DNA of 64,000 nt from Oscillospiraceae bacterium (GTDB lineage Bacteria; Bacillota; Clostridia; Oscillospirales; Ruminococcaceae). Positions 28,821 to 38,569 of the stretch are shown here, one piece after another (positions within the stretch are counted from its first letter, which is position 1; every line of letters begins with the position of its first letter). A program made the translations under genes and the position numbers. The notes under the pieces were generated by a model that was not told where the DNA came from, made no database searches, and saw only the letters and a program-made list of their open reading frames with translations. Location of the stretch: the NCBI GenBank assembly GCA_025757845.1, contig CP107211.1, positions 2,728,001-2,792,000 on the forward strand, written 5' to 3'.

Positions 28821-30022
28821 TGCAGACCCAACCCTTTGAAAAACATGTCTGGGCCGAGATCGACCTCGAAGCCCTTCGCCATAATTTCCGCGCGGTCAAG
28901 GCCCGTGCCGGTGCCCTGCCGCTGTGCGCAGTGGTCAAGGCCGACAGCTACGGCCACGGCGCCGTGCAGTGCGCCCGCGTTTTTGCGGAAGAGGGTGCCG
29001 CCTGGCTGGCCGTGAGCTGCCTGACTGAGGCCGTTCAGCTGCGCAAGGGCGGGCTGACCCTGCCCATTCTGGTGCTGGGCCATGTGCAGCCCGGCTACGC
29101 GGCGGCCCTGATCCAGAACCATATCACGGTGGCCTGCTACTCGGCAGCGCAGGCCAAGGCCCTGAGCGATGCTGCTGTGGCCGCAGGCGGCCGGGTGCAG
29201 ATCCACCTGAAGGCCGACACCGGCATGGGCCGCATCGGCTTTGCCCTGCGCACCGATTTTGACGCCGCCATCCGGGACATGCTCACCGCCTGTGCCCTGC
29301 CCGGGCTGGAGATGACCGGCCTGTTCCAGCACTTCTCAGTGGCCGATGACGTCAGCGAGGACAACATTGCTTACACCGCCGAGCAGCACCGCCTGTTCGT
29401 GCAGGCCTTCCACGCCCTGAAAGCCGCCGGGCAGGAACCGCAGCTGGTGCACTGCGACAATTCCGCCGGAGTCATGCTGCACCCGGACTGGCCCGAGGGA
29501 CTGCCCCGGGAGCGCTGCATGGCGCGCCCCGGCATCATCCTGTACGGCTACGACCCCAGCGATGAGGTGCGCTTTGGCTGTTTCCGCCCGGTGATGACCC
29601 TCAAGACCGTGGTGAGCATGATCAAAGAGATGCAGCCCGGCCAGTGTGCCAGCTACGGCCGCCGTTTCACCGCCGAAAAGCCCACCAAGGTGGCCACCCT
29701 GTGCACTGGCTACGCCGACGGCTACCCCCGCCAACTGAGCTGCGGCAAGGGCGTCGTGGAGATCCACGGCGTAGCCTGCCCGGTGCTGGGCCGGGTGTGC
29801 ATGGACCAGATGATGGTGGACGTGACGAACGTGCCGGAGGTACGCGAGGACGATGAAGCCATCCTGTGGGGCGGCACCGTGAGCGACACCGCCGAGACCA
29901 TCGCCCGCAAGACCGACACCATTTCCTATGAAGTCCTGTGCGGCGTGTCCCGCCGCGTGCCCCGCGTCTACCGCGACCACGGACAGATCGTGGCTGTGGA
30001 GGACTGGATCTTAGAAGCATAA
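28817..30022 (+). CDS. alr: Alanine racemase
   Basis: 401-aa PLP enzyme that makes D-alanine for peptidoglycan. The PLP lysine is Lys41 in [12 protein letters not shown]. The second catalytic base is the tyrosine of CASYGRRF in the C-terminal beta domain, and [11 protein letters not shown] is the other family signature. ATG at 28817 overlaps the TtcA-like stop. Length and motifs are normal. Confidence 0.96.
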   Translation: MMQTQPFEKHVWAEIDLEALRHNFRAVKARAGALPLCAVVKADSYGHGAVQCARVFAEEGAAWLAVSCLTEAVQLRKGGLTLPILVLGHVQPGYAAALIQNHITVACYSAAQAKALSDAAVAAGGRVQIHLKADTGMGRIGFALRTDFDAAIRDMLTACALPGLEMTGLFQHFSVADDVSEDNIAYTAEQHRLFVQAFHALKAAGQEPQLVHCDNSAGVMLHPDWPEGLPRERCMARPGIILYGYDPSDEVRFGCFRPVMTLKTVVSMIKEMQPGQCASYGRRFTAEKPTKVATLCTGYADGYPRQLSCGKGVVEIHGVACPVLGRVCMDQMMVDVTNVPEVREDDEAILWGGTVSDTAETIARKTDTISYEVLCGVSRRVPRVYRDHGQIVAVEDWILEA

Positions 30023-30041
30023 AGCTGCCCGGAGGAACTAC

Positions 30042-31853
30042 ATGGCAAGAGACAATATCCGCAACTTCTGCATCATCGCCCACATCGACCACGGCAAGTC
30101 CACCCTGTCGGACCGCATCCTGGAGCTGACCAAGAGCGTGGACGAGCGCACCATGGAGGACCAGATCCTCGACAACATGGACATCGAACGTGAGCGCGGC
30201 ATCACCATCAAGGCCCGCGCCGTGACCATGAACTACACCGCCAAGGACGGCAAGACCTACGAATTCAACCTCATCGACACCCCGGGCCATGTGGACTTTG
30301 CCTACGAGGTGAGCCGCAGTCTGGCTGCCTGCGAGGGCGCTATTCTGGTGGTGGACGCCACCCAGGGCGTGGAGGCCCAGACCCTGGCCAACACCTACAT
30401 GGCACTGGAGCATGATCTGGAGCTGGTGCCCATCCTGAACAAGATCGACCTGCCCAGCGCCCACCCGGACGAGGTGGCGCAGGAGGTGGAGGACGTGATC
30501 GGCCTGCCCTGCCTGGACGCGCCCCGCGTCTCCGCCAAGACCGGCCTGAACGTGGATCAGGTGCTGGAACGGGTGGTCACCGACATCCCCGCCCCTACCG
30601 GTGACCCGGACGCCCCCCTCAAGGCCCTGATCTTTGACAGCATCTACGACAGCTACAAGGGCGTCATCGTCTACATCCGCGTGTTCGAGGGTACCGTCAA
30701 GCCCGGCGACACCATCCGCATGATGGCTACCGGGGCCGAGTTCACGCTGGTGGAAGTGGGCCACATGGGTGCCACCAACCTGACCCCCTGCGCCCAGCTG
30801 CAGGCCGGCGAAGTCGGTTACCTGACCGCCAGCATCAAGACTGTGCAGGACACCCGCGTGGGCGACACCGTCACGCTGGCTTCCCGCCCCACCGCCGAGG
30901 CTCTGCCCGGCTACCGGCAGGTCAAGCCCATGGTGTTCTGCGGCATCTACCCCGCCGACGGCGCCCGTTACCCCGACCTGAAGGACGCCCTGGAAAAGCT
31001 GCAGCTGAACGACGCCTCCCTGACCTTTGATCTGGAGACCAGTGCGGCTTTGGGCTTCGGCTTCCGCTGCGGCTTCCTGGGCCTGTTGCACATGGAGATT
31101 ATCACCGAGCGTCTGGAGCGTGAGTTCGATCTGGACATCATCACCACCACGCCCAGCGTGCGCTACCGCCTGACCCTGACCGACGGCACCGTGGAGATGA
31201 TCGACAACCCCTCCAGCTACCCGGATCCCTCCAACATCGTCAAGCAGGAAGAGCCTTTTGTGGACGTGCACCTGTACACCCCCAACGACTATGTGGGTGG
31301 CCTGATGGATCTGTGCCAGAACAAGCGCGGTACCCTCATCGACATGAAGTATCTGGACGATGTGCGCGTAGACCTGCATTATGCCATGCCGCTGGGCGAG
31401 ATCGTGTACGACTTCTTTGATGCCATCAAGAGCCGCAGCCGCGGTTACGCCAGCTACGACTACGAGTTCAAGGAGTACCGCGAGAGCGATCTGGTCAAGC
31501 TGGACTTCCTGCTCAACGGCGACCCCGTGGATGCGCTGTCCATGATCGTGTTCCGGGATAACGCCTACGCCAAGGGCCGCCGCATCTGCGAAAAGCTGCG
31601 GGACAACATCCCCCGCAACCTGTTCGAGATCCCGGTGCAGGCCGCCATCGGCGGCAAGATCATCGCCCGTGAGACGGTCAAGGCCATGCGCAAGGACGTG
31701 CTGGCCAAGTGCTACGGCGGCGATATCACCCGCAAGAAAAAGCTGCTGGAAAAGCAGAAGGAAGGCAAAAAGAAGATGCGCCAGCTGGGCAGCGTTTCCC
31801 TGCCCAGCGAGGCCTTTACCGCCGTGCTCAAGCTGGACAGCGACGACGATTGA
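30042..31853 (+). CDS. lepA: Elongation factor 4 (back-translocating GTPase LepA)
   Basis: 603-aa translational GTPase. The G1 motif [10 protein letters not shown] is at residues 13-22, switch II is DTPGHVDF, and NKIDLPSA is G4. The C-terminal domain unique to LepA ends [20 protein letters not shown]. It acts on stalled ribosomes at the membrane or in the cytosol. GGAGG lies before the ATG and it follows alr by 19 bases, probably as the last gene of the operon; a strong terminator follows. Confidence 0.98.
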   Translation: MARDNIRNFCIIAHIDHGKSTLSDRILELTKSVDERTMEDQILDNMDIERERGITIKARAVTMNYTAKDGKTYEFNLIDTPGHVDFAYEVSRSLAACEGAILVVDATQGVEAQTLANTYMALEHDLELVPILNKIDLPSAHPDEVAQEVEDVIGLPCLDAPRVSAKTGLNVDQVLERVVTDIPAPTGDPDAPLKALIFDSIYDSYKGVIVYIRVFEGTVKPGDTIRMMATGAEFTLVEVGHMGATNLTPCAQLQAGEVGYLTASIKTVQDTRVGDTVTLASRPTAEALPGYRQVKPMVFCGIYPADGARYPDLKDALEKLQLNDASLTFDLETSAALGFGFRCGFLGLLHMEIITERLEREFDLDIITTTPSVRYRLTLTDGTVEMIDNPSSYPDPSNIVKQEEPFVDVHLYTPNDYVGGLMDLCQNKRGTLIDMKYLDDVRVDLHYAMPLGEIVYDFFDAIKSRSRGYASYDYEFKEYRESDLVKLDFLLNGDPVDALSMIVFRDNAYAKGRRICEKLRDNIPRNLFEIPVQAAIGGKIIARETVKAMRKDVLAKCYGGDITRKKKLLEKQKEGKKKMRQLGSVSLPSEAFTAVLKLDSDDD

Positions 31854-31880
31854 GCCCCCGCTTTTCCCTTATAAAATACA

Positions 31881-31930
31881 GCGCCCCTGTGCACGGAACC
31901 CATCCGGTGCACAGAGGCGCTTTTGTTGTT
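31881..31930. terminator. Bidirectional terminator between lepA and the exopolysaccharide operon
   Basis: GCGCCCCTGTGCAC pairs with GTGCACAGAGGCGC (13 of 14) around a 12-base loop, followed by TTTTGTTGTTT on the plus strand. Both convergent units end here. Confidence 0.85.
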
Positions 31931-31938
31931 TCGTCTTT

Positions 31939-32952
31939 TCAGCGGCGGTTGTTCCAGCTGGACAGGGCAATGACCACCGCGCACAGCCGCACCTTCAGCA
32001 AGGCCAGTTTGATGCGGTCGTTGCGGCTGCGGGCGTCCTGCAGGGGCATGTCCCGCACAGCGGCTCGTACCGCCGGGATGCGTAGGGCCTGCCGCAGCCA
32101 TGCGGTGCGCTGCCGGAAGCTCAGCGGCCCCAGGCAGACGTTCTTGATGCCCAGCTGCAGGTCCAGCACCCGGCTGTGGTTTACGGCCCGGCGGCAGGCG
32201 GGGTCGTCGTTCAGGCCCCAGTCCTTTGCCACGGCTTCCACCGCGTCCGAGAGGTAAAAGTTATCCGTCAGGCGCTCCGGGTGGTAGCTCTGGGAGGCCG
32301 AGCCGTCATCCCGCAGACGATAGCGGTAGAGCCGGTCCGGGATGCCCACCACACAGCGGGGCCGCTGCCGGTAAAAGGACACGAAAAACAGCGCGTCCTC
32401 CGCGATCTTGTAATCGGTAAAGCGGCAGCTGCCCTCTTCGATGCAGCGGCGGCGGAACAGCTGCCGCGTGACCAGCGACATGGCCGACAGCTGCGGGAAC
32501 AATTGCGGGCAAGGGTCGCCGCGATACACCCCTTCCAGCACCGGTGCGACCTCCGTGCTGCTCACCCGGGTGCCATCGGGCGCATAGCGGTCATCGTAAC
32601 TGCCGAACAAAATCAGGTCGGCGTCCGTCTGCCGGGCCGTGCGGCACAGCACTTCCACCATCTGAGGCTCCAGTGTGTCATCGCTGTCCAAGAATTGCAC
32701 ATAGGTGCCGCGGGCTGCAGCCAACCCGGCATTGCGGGCCGCGCCGACCCCGGCGTTCTTCTGGTGGATCACCCGGAAGCGGGCATCCTGCCGGGCGGCC
32801 GCATCACACAGTGCCCCGCAGCCATCCGGGGAGCCGTCGTCCACCAGAATGGCCTCCCAGTCCGGGCAGGTCTGGGCCCGCAGAGAGTCCAGTGCCGCCG
32901 GGAGATATTGCTCTACGTTATAAACCGGAACAATCATGCTGATCTCAGGCAT
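31939..32952 (-). CDS. Family 2 glycosyltransferase
   Basis: 337-aa GT-A glycosyltransferase, last gene of the exopolysaccharide operon. I prefer ATG 32952 (PEISMIVPVYNVEQYLPAALDSL) because AAAGGGG lies 8 bases before it; a GTG three codons earlier is possible. Nucleotide-sugar motifs are VDDGSPDG and the DxD-type YVQFLDSDD, with an Asn-Ala-Gly block NAGVGAARNAGL. It probably adds a sugar to the lipid-linked repeat unit; the substrate is unknown. The start overlaps the preceding gene. Confidence 0.9.
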   Translation of the reverse strand: MPEISMIVPVYNVEQYLPAALDSLRAQTCPDWEAILVDDGSPDGCGALCDAAARQDARFRVIHQKNAGVGAARNAGLAAARGTYVQFLDSDDTLEPQMVEVLCRTARQTDADLILFGSYDDRYAPDGTRVSSTEVAPVLEGVYRGDPCPQLFPQLSAMSLVTRQLFRRRCIEEGSCRFTDYKIAEDALFFVSFYRQRPRCVVGIPDRLYRYRLRDDGSASQSYHPERLTDNFYLSDAVEAVAKDWGLNDDPACRRAVNHSRVLDLQLGIKNVCLGPLSFRQRTAWLRQALRIPAVRAAVRDMPLQDARSRNDRIKLALLKVRLCAVVIALSSWNNRR

Positions 32953-34072
32953 GTGCGGCACCCCTTTTGGCGATCAGGCCGGTGTACAGCTGCTGCAGGC
33001 GCAGGGTCTCCTGCCGGATGTCGTACCCGGCAGCCCGCACCTGTGCCGCCGCCTGCGCACGGTCGGGCAGATTGCGGTCCGCATCCTTCAGCACTGCGGC
33101 CCACGCTTCGTCCGGCTGTTCCAGCGAAATGCGGCAGCTGTCCGGCCGCAGCAGGACTTCCTCGGTGACGCCGGTGGAGAACACGCAGGGCAGACCGGAC
33201 GCCTGCGCTTCCATGCCCACCACGGGCAGGCCCTCAAACAGCGAGGGCATCACGAACACATCCATGGCCTGATACCAGACGGAGGTGTCGCTCTGCACGC
33301 CCAGGAACTTCACATCCTGCGCAATGCCCAGCCGGGCGGCCTTGGCTTCCAGCTCGGCCCGCAGCTCGCCCTCGCCCACCAGCAGCAGGCAGCTGTCCGG
33401 CCGCACCTTTTTCAGGGCCGCAAAGATGTCCAGCAGGCGGGTGTGGTTCTTCTGCGCCATCAGGCGGGCCACACAGCCCACCACCAGCTTATCGTTCAGG
33501 CCATATTCTGCCCGCAGCTTTGCCCGCACCTCCGGCCGGTAGCCAAAGCGGTCCAGGTCGATGGCGTTGCGCAGGATCACGCCCCGGGCATCCCACGCGC
33601 TCTGTCCAAAGTAGTAGATGCCGGCCTCCCGCCCGCAGGCCCAGTAATCGGTGGCCGCGCCGGGAATGAACTGTTTGCAGAACCATTTGATCGGCAGCTT
33701 GGCGTCCTTGGGCAGACGGGTGTTGTGGGCGTGGGCGATGCGCACCGGCAGGCCCGCCTTTTTAGCGCCTTCCAGCGCAAAAAGCTGCATGGCCTCGTTG
33801 TGGGCGTGCAGCACCTTGATCTCCGGGTGCTGGGCCAGCAGCTGCTGCATAGAGCGCAGGTAGGCCGGGTAGCTCTGCGGGACTACGCCCGGGCTCTGGA
33901 AGATGCGCCCGCCCAGTGCGCGGATCTCGTCCTCAAAAAAGCCGGGCTTTTTCTTGTTGACCAGAAAATCGAACTGGAACTGCGTGCGGTCCAGATGCCG
34001 GTAATAGTTCATCAGCATCGACTCGATGCCGCCCCGGTCCATGTTGCTGACCGACTGCAGGATATGGATCAT
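32945..34072 (-). CDS. Family 4/1 glycosyltransferase (GT-B fold)
   Basis: 375-aa GT-B enzyme; ATG 34072 (MIHILQSVSNMDRGGIESMLMNYY) follows AGGAAG. The N-terminal acceptor domain contains HAHNTRLPKD and the C-terminal donor domain contains CVARLMAQKNH and the SLFEGLPVVGMEAQASGLP block, the EX7E-type signature. It transfers a sugar from a nucleotide donor during repeat-unit assembly. The start overlaps the Wzy-like stop (ATGA). Confidence 0.92.
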   Translation of the reverse strand: MIHILQSVSNMDRGGIESMLMNYYRHLDRTQFQFDFLVNKKKPGFFEDEIRALGGRIFQSPGVVPQSYPAYLRSMQQLLAQHPEIKVLHAHNEAMQLFALEGAKKAGLPVRIAHAHNTRLPKDAKLPIKWFCKQFIPGAATDYWACGREAGIYYFGQSAWDARGVILRNAIDLDRFGYRPEVRAKLRAEYGLNDKLVVGCVARLMAQKNHTRLLDIFAALKKVRPDSCLLLVGEGELRAELEAKAARLGIAQDVKFLGVQSDTSVWYQAMDVFVMPSLFEGLPVVGMEAQASGLPCVFSTGVTEEVLLRPDSCRISLEQPDEAWAAVLKDADRNLPDRAQAAAQVRAAGYDIRQETLRLQQLYTGLIAKRGAAHA

Positions 34073-35466
34073 GAAGAACTTCCTTTCTCCCGGTACTGTG
34101 CCCGGATGCGCCGCTGCACCTCCTGCGTCGAGGGCGGCTGCCATGTCTGTTTTTGGGCGGCAGGGTCCTTCGTCGGCTTTGCAAAGCAGCAGACCGCCAG
34201 CGGGATCATGCGCAGGCCCATGGTGCACCAGAAATAAAAGGCCGTGTTGTCGGTGAGGTAGGTCATGGACAGCGGGTTGAGGATGGCGAAATACAGGATG
34301 CCGGCCTCGGGCCCGTAGCGTTTGGTCCAGTACCAGGGCAGGATCAGGTACAGGAACGCACACCAGAAGCACAGCCCCGGAAACCCCAGCTCCACGAACA
34401 CCTTGAGGATGTCGTTGTGCAGCGGGTAGGCCACATCAATGAGGCCGATCTCATAAAAGCGGGTGACCATGGCGTCCACCGCCTCGAACCCCAGCCCGAT
34501 GAAGGTAGGCGAAAACTGATAGTAGTCCTTGGCCAGGCTCCAGATGTAATCGCGGCCCATCATGTTGATGCCCACCGCGTTCAGGATGCGGGAGATGGCA
34601 CCGGTGTGCACCAGATACAGGTACACCCAGAACAGGGTCACCCAGGCCGCGCCGGTGAGCATGATCAGCTTTTCCTTGGCATGGCTGCGGCGCAGCACCC
34701 AGATGTAAAAGGCCGAGACCACCAGCGCCGGCAGCAGGATGCGCTTCATGCCCGCCAGTACAAAAAAGAAGGAGCAGCCCGCCAGCACCCAGTTGCGGGT
34801 GCGCTGCTGCTTGGTTTCTTTTGGCGAAAAGAACAGGTAGTACAGCACAAAGATGCCCTCCAGAAAGGTCACCTCGTGGATCTCCAGCCGCTCGGCATAG
34901 CCATAGGTGTTGTTGCCCAGCGACAGGATGCTGGTGAGCAGGGAGCTCACGCTCTCGCCCACACCATAGGCGGGCACCTCGCTGAACAGGATGAAGAGGT
35001 TTGCGCAGCAGATGCCGATGGTGAACAGGTCGATGCTGAACCGCCCGTACAGGTACACGCAGCAGATGGCCACCACCGTGGCGATGCTCTGATACAGGAT
35101 CTTTTCCACGCCGCGGGTGATGGAGGCAAAGGCCGTGAAGTTGCGCACCCAGATGAACATGGACCAGGCGGCAAGCACTGCCAGATACAGGATGTACAGC
35201 CCGGACGGCCCGGCCAGTTTTTTCAACCGGTCAAAATCGCCCCGGATGAAAAATTCCAGCCCGGCCAGCCCCACAAAGGCCAGCGTCACCGCCTTGGGCA
35301 GACCGCCCAGCACCGCATTGATGCTTTTGCCTTCGCCCAGCCCGGACACGGTGAACAGCAGCACCGCCAACAGTTCCATCCAGCGGGGCTGGCGGAACTC
35401 CCGGCTGCGGAAGGGGTCTTTTTTGCCGTAATATTTCCGGGTCAGGATCTTGGAAACATCCTGCAC
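34069..35466 (-). CDS. Wzy-like polysaccharide polymerase (O-antigen ligase/polymerase family)
   Basis: About 465 aa. A GTG at 35466 behind GAGGTGG is a better start than GTG 35475. About ten transmembrane helices are present, with a larger extracellular loop holding SILSLGNNTYGYAERLEIHEV and a second with GRDYIWSLAKDYYQFSPTFIGLGFE, the pattern of O-antigen polymerases. It would join flipped repeat units on the outer face. Neighbours include a flippase and two co-polymerases, which supports Wzx/Wzy-dependent synthesis. Confidence 0.85.
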   Translation of the reverse strand: MQDVSKILTRKYYGKKDPFRSREFRQPRWMELLAVLLFTVSGLGEGKSINAVLGGLPKAVTLAFVGLAGLEFFIRGDFDRLKKLAGPSGLYILYLAVLAAWSMFIWVRNFTAFASITRGVEKILYQSIATVVAICCVYLYGRFSIDLFTIGICCANLFILFSEVPAYGVGESVSSLLTSILSLGNNTYGYAERLEIHEVTFLEGIFVLYYLFFSPKETKQQRTRNWVLAGCSFFFVLAGMKRILLPALVVSAFYIWVLRRSHAKEKLIMLTGAAWVTLFWVYLYLVHTGAISRILNAVGINMMGRDYIWSLAKDYYQFSPTFIGLGFEAVDAMVTRFYEIGLIDVAYPLHNDILKVFVELGFPGLCFWCAFLYLILPWYWTKRYGPEAGILYFAILNPLSMTYLTDNTAFYFWCTMGLRMIPLAVCCFAKPTKDPAAQKQTWQPPSTQEVQRRIRAQYREKGSSS

Positions 35467-35502
35467 GCGGTCCACCTCGCTTTCCGTGCCGGTGTAAACC
35501 GG

Positions 35503-36714
35503 TCAGTTGATCAGCTGGAACAGTCTGCCCTGCAGCTGCCATAGCCCATAGTCCGCCTGTTCCAGCGCCCGCTGCGCCAGCCGCACGGCATAGGGCAGCG
35601 TCCGGGGGTCCGGCAGCTTCGCTGCCCACCGGCGGTACAGCAGGCAGCAGCAGGCAAAGGCCGTCTGCCGGTCCGCCTCCGGCAGACCGGCCACACACAC
35701 ATAGCAGTAATTGGCCAGCTGCAGGATCAGGTTGCAGGCAAACAGCGCATCCTGCGGCAGGCCCAGACGCACCGCACCGTCCAGCATTTCTTCAGCCACC
35801 CAGTAGGCCTGCAATGCTTTGGCCGTATTCTGGGAGGTCGCGGTGAGCCCCATTGTATTTTTGCACCACAAATATACCACAGGTTTTGTCGAAGCAATGC
35901 ACTTCGCCCGCGGAAAGACCCAGAAATGGATCATGGCATCCTCAAAACAGGTGTACCCGGAGGGGAACCGTACCCGTTCAAACAGGGTCCGGCGGTACAG
36001 CTTGCCCCAGGGAGTGCCGGGCAGCTCCACCACATCCAGCCGCCGGGGGCCGGTGTAGCACGCTTCTGCGTACTGCTGCACCGCACCGCGGGTGTCGGCT
36101 TCGTCGCAATACTGCCAGCCGCCCTGCACGATATCCGCCCCGGTACGCGCCTGCGCCGCCAGCAGCGTCTCCACTGCGTCCGGCAGCAGGCAGTCATCGC
36201 AATCCACAAACAGGACCCAGCGGCCCACCGCCCGGGCCAGACCGGTGTTGCGGGCGCGGGCCGCGCTGCCGCCCTGCTCCGGGTGCAGCACAGTGACCCC
36301 TCCCTGCCGGGCGTACTCGGCCAGAATGGCCCCGCTGCCGTCGGTGGAGCCGTCCTCCACCGCCAGCACCTGCAGGCGGCGAGTGGTGTTCTGGTGCAGG
36401 ATGCTGTCCAGACAGGCGCGCAAAAAGCGCTCCCCGTTGTGCACCGGCACGATCACCGACACATCCACCGCATCGTCCCGCGGCGGCAGCGGGCAGGGCT
36501 CCCCGGCATCGCACACCGGCTTCGGGCAGATGCCCGGCGCGCGGGCGGCAAAGGTCTCCAGCTGCTGGTCGGAAAAGCGCTGATGCTTCACGGCTCCCAG
36601 CACCCCGGCGGCACAGCGGCCCGCCGTGCGGGCACCCCACGCCACGGCAAGTGCCAGCGGCTCACAGCCGGTTTTGGAACGGACGAGCTGGCAGGCCCGT
36701 TGATTCTGCAGCAT
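35503..36714 (-). CDS. Family 2 glycosyltransferase with extended N-terminus
   Basis: 403-aa enzyme; ATG 36714 (MLQNQRACQLVRSKTG) behind AAGGAGG. The first 75 residues are Ala/Gly/Cys-rich and unlike a GT; the GT2 domain begins at DVSVIVPVHNGERFLRACLDSIL. Donor motifs are VEDGSTDGSG and the DxD-type LFVDCDD. The C-terminal part includes several Cys and helices. The product of this gene may join a particular sugar late in the repeat unit; acceptor unknown. Confidence 0.88.
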   Translation of the reverse strand: MLQNQRACQLVRSKTGCEPLALAVAWGARTAGRCAAGVLGAVKHQRFSDQQLETFAARAPGICPKPVCDAGEPCPLPPRDDAVDVSVIVPVHNGERFLRACLDSILHQNTTRRLQVLAVEDGSTDGSGAILAEYARQGGVTVLHPEQGGSAARARNTGLARAVGRWVLFVDCDDCLLPDAVETLLAAQARTGADIVQGGWQYCDEADTRGAVQQYAEACYTGPRRLDVVELPGTPWGKLYRRTLFERVRFPSGYTCFEDAMIHFWVFPRAKCIASTKPVVYLWCKNTMGLTATSQNTAKALQAYWVAEEMLDGAVRLGLPQDALFACNLILQLANYCYVCVAGLPEADRQTAFACCCLLYRRWAAKLPDPRTLPYAVRLAQRALEQADYGLWQLQGRLFQLIN

Positions 36715-36736
36715 GACTGCCGCCTCCTTATCTTTT

Positions 36737-38569
36737 TTACACCGTCTCGTGTGCGGTCTCCGGCTGCGGCTTATTGGCATCCCGCAGCTTCTTGAATGCG
36801 CAGCGCAGCAGATCCCGGATGTTGAATTCCTTTTCGTCATCCGAGGTGGCACTGGCTGCCTTGTACTCGATGGCGTAATCCGGGTTCAGGCTGTTGTACT
36901 CCTGGATCTGCTCGTCCAGCACTTCCAGAATGGCCTCCGCCTTGACGGCGTTGCATTCCCGGAAGAAGCCCATGATCTGGCCCGCACCGTTGGAACCGAT
37001 GAAACTCTCCTCGGTGCCAAGGGCCGCCACCAGCCCGGCAAAGTCCCGCAGGACATGGTTGCCCACCGAGTAACCATACTCCCGTGAGAGATGGTTCAGG
37101 CTGGTAAACTGGAAGCACATGCAGGTAAAGTGGCTGGGCAGCAGGCCCTGCTTTTCCAGCCGTGCCATCATGGCATCCACACGGTCGCGGTTGGGCAGAC
37201 CGGTCTTTTTGTCCACATACATAAAGTATTCCACAAAGTCGCGGGAACGGCCCACCACAACGGCCAGTGTGCAGCCCACGAGGAAGAAGAATACAAAGCC
37301 GATGGCCAGATACAGCTTGGTGTTGATGCTGGGCCACACTCTGGTGGAGCTGGTGGTCTGCAGATAGTCCGCGCTCAGGGAGCGGTTGTGCTCCATGCTG
37401 GTCTGGCTCACGATCTGGTAGTAGTCCACCAGCGTCTGCTCGTACTTGTTGATCTCCGACTCGATCGCGGCATGGGAGGCCTCATCGCCGCCCACCCCGC
37501 CGGCTGCCTGGAAGGTGTCCAGCAGCTGCTGGGTGTAGGCCCGGCGGATGGCGCTGCTGCGCAGGGTCTTGTCGATCTCCACATACTCCAAAATCAGCGA
37601 ATCGTAGGTGATCTGCTTGCTCTGGTTGTCATCGTAGGCCTCTACGTTCTTCAGGATGTAGTCGGTGCCGCTGTCATTGGCGTCGTTGTGGTAATGGTAG
37701 TTGATCAGGTCGCGGTTCTTCTCCGAGTAGTTCTGGATCAGGCCGCTGAGGTAGGCTTCCCGCTCCTGATACACCTGCTCGTTCTGCACGCTGCTCTCGA
37801 TGCTCTGGGTCAGGTTGCGGCACAGCTTGTCAGCGTTGCGCACCTGCGGCCCGGTCATCACATTCGCGTACAGCGAAGGGATCTCGTAGTCGTACAGCAT
37901 CTTATAGATGTCGTACAGGTCCTCGTAGGAATAGCCCGTGACCGAAGAGCGGAAGTTGGGATAGTTTGTCTTTTTATCCTCCAGATAGTTCAGCACTTCG
38001 GTGGTGTCGGCCGACAGCACGTCCACGCACTCGTAATAGTCGTAGCCGCTGTTCAGCAGGCCGCTGGAGGGGTTCATGGTCAGGGGCAGCTCCACATATT
38101 CCTCCGTGTAGATGGTGGAATAGCTGCTGACGATGGCATCCAGCACCCGGCGGGCGTAGCTCGCACCCAGGCTGCCGTCCACCACCAGCGTCACCTTGTA
38201 TTCGTCCGGAAAGTAGGTAGACTCTTCCCCCTTGTCGATGAGAGCTTCCTGCAGGGCCTTCTGGTCGTCCGGGATCAGCTCTTCCACCGTGCAGTGGGAG
38301 CGCACAAGGTTGATGCCGCTTTGCAGCCCAAGGCTCTCCATGGCCTGCGAGATGACCTTGGAAGAATAGATCTCGTCCACGTTCATGGCGGTGCCGTCCG
38401 GGGCAAAGCCGTCCTTGATGCCGTCGTGCAGGTACTTGATGTTCACACTGGCGGTGTAGGTCTGGTTGTTCTTGCAGTACCAGTACACCACCACTGTGCC
38501 CGCCATGGTCACGGCCAGCACCAGTGCAAAGAACCGCCGGAGGTAGCGCAGGATATCAAACTTTTTCAA
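36737..38569 (-). CDS. Wzz-like polysaccharide co-polymerase fused to a degenerate GGDEF domain
   Basis: About 610 aa, start TTG 38569 (KKFDILRYLRRFFAL) with GGAGG 7 bases upstream, overlapping the previous stop. One transmembrane helix (FFALVLAVTMAGTVVVYWY) is followed by an extracellular coiled domain of about 380 residues (SVNIKYLHDG...). A second helix (LYLAIGFVFFFLVGCTLAVVV) near residue 420 leads to a cytoplasmic domain. That domain begins DKKTGLPNRDRVDAMM, like diguanylate cyclases, and continues LNHLSREYGYSVGNHVLRDF. The GGDEF motif position reads SNGAGQI, so cyclase activity is unlikely. It may bind a nucleotide or partner and control chain length. Confidence 0.82.
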   Translation of the reverse strand: MKKFDILRYLRRFFALVLAVTMAGTVVVYWYCKNNQTYTASVNIKYLHDGIKDGFAPDGTAMNVDEIYSSKVISQAMESLGLQSGINLVRSHCTVEELIPDDQKALQEALIDKGEESTYFPDEYKVTLVVDGSLGASYARRVLDAIVSSYSTIYTEEYVELPLTMNPSSGLLNSGYDYYECVDVLSADTTEVLNYLEDKKTNYPNFRSSVTGYSYEDLYDIYKMLYDYEIPSLYANVMTGPQVRNADKLCRNLTQSIESSVQNEQVYQEREAYLSGLIQNYSEKNRDLINYHYHNDANDSGTDYILKNVEAYDDNQSKQITYDSLILEYVEIDKTLRSSAIRRAYTQQLLDTFQAAGGVGGDEASHAAIESEINKYEQTLVDYYQIVSQTSMEHNRSLSADYLQTTSSTRVWPSINTKLYLAIGFVFFFLVGCTLAVVVGRSRDFVEYFMYVDKKTGLPNRDRVDAMMARLEKQGLLPSHFTCMCFQFTSLNHLSREYGYSVGNHVLRDFAGLVAALGTEESFIGSNGAGQIMGFFRECNAVKAEAILEVLDEQIQEYNSLNPDYAIEYKAASATSDDEKEFNIRDLLRCAFKKLRDANKPQPETAHETV

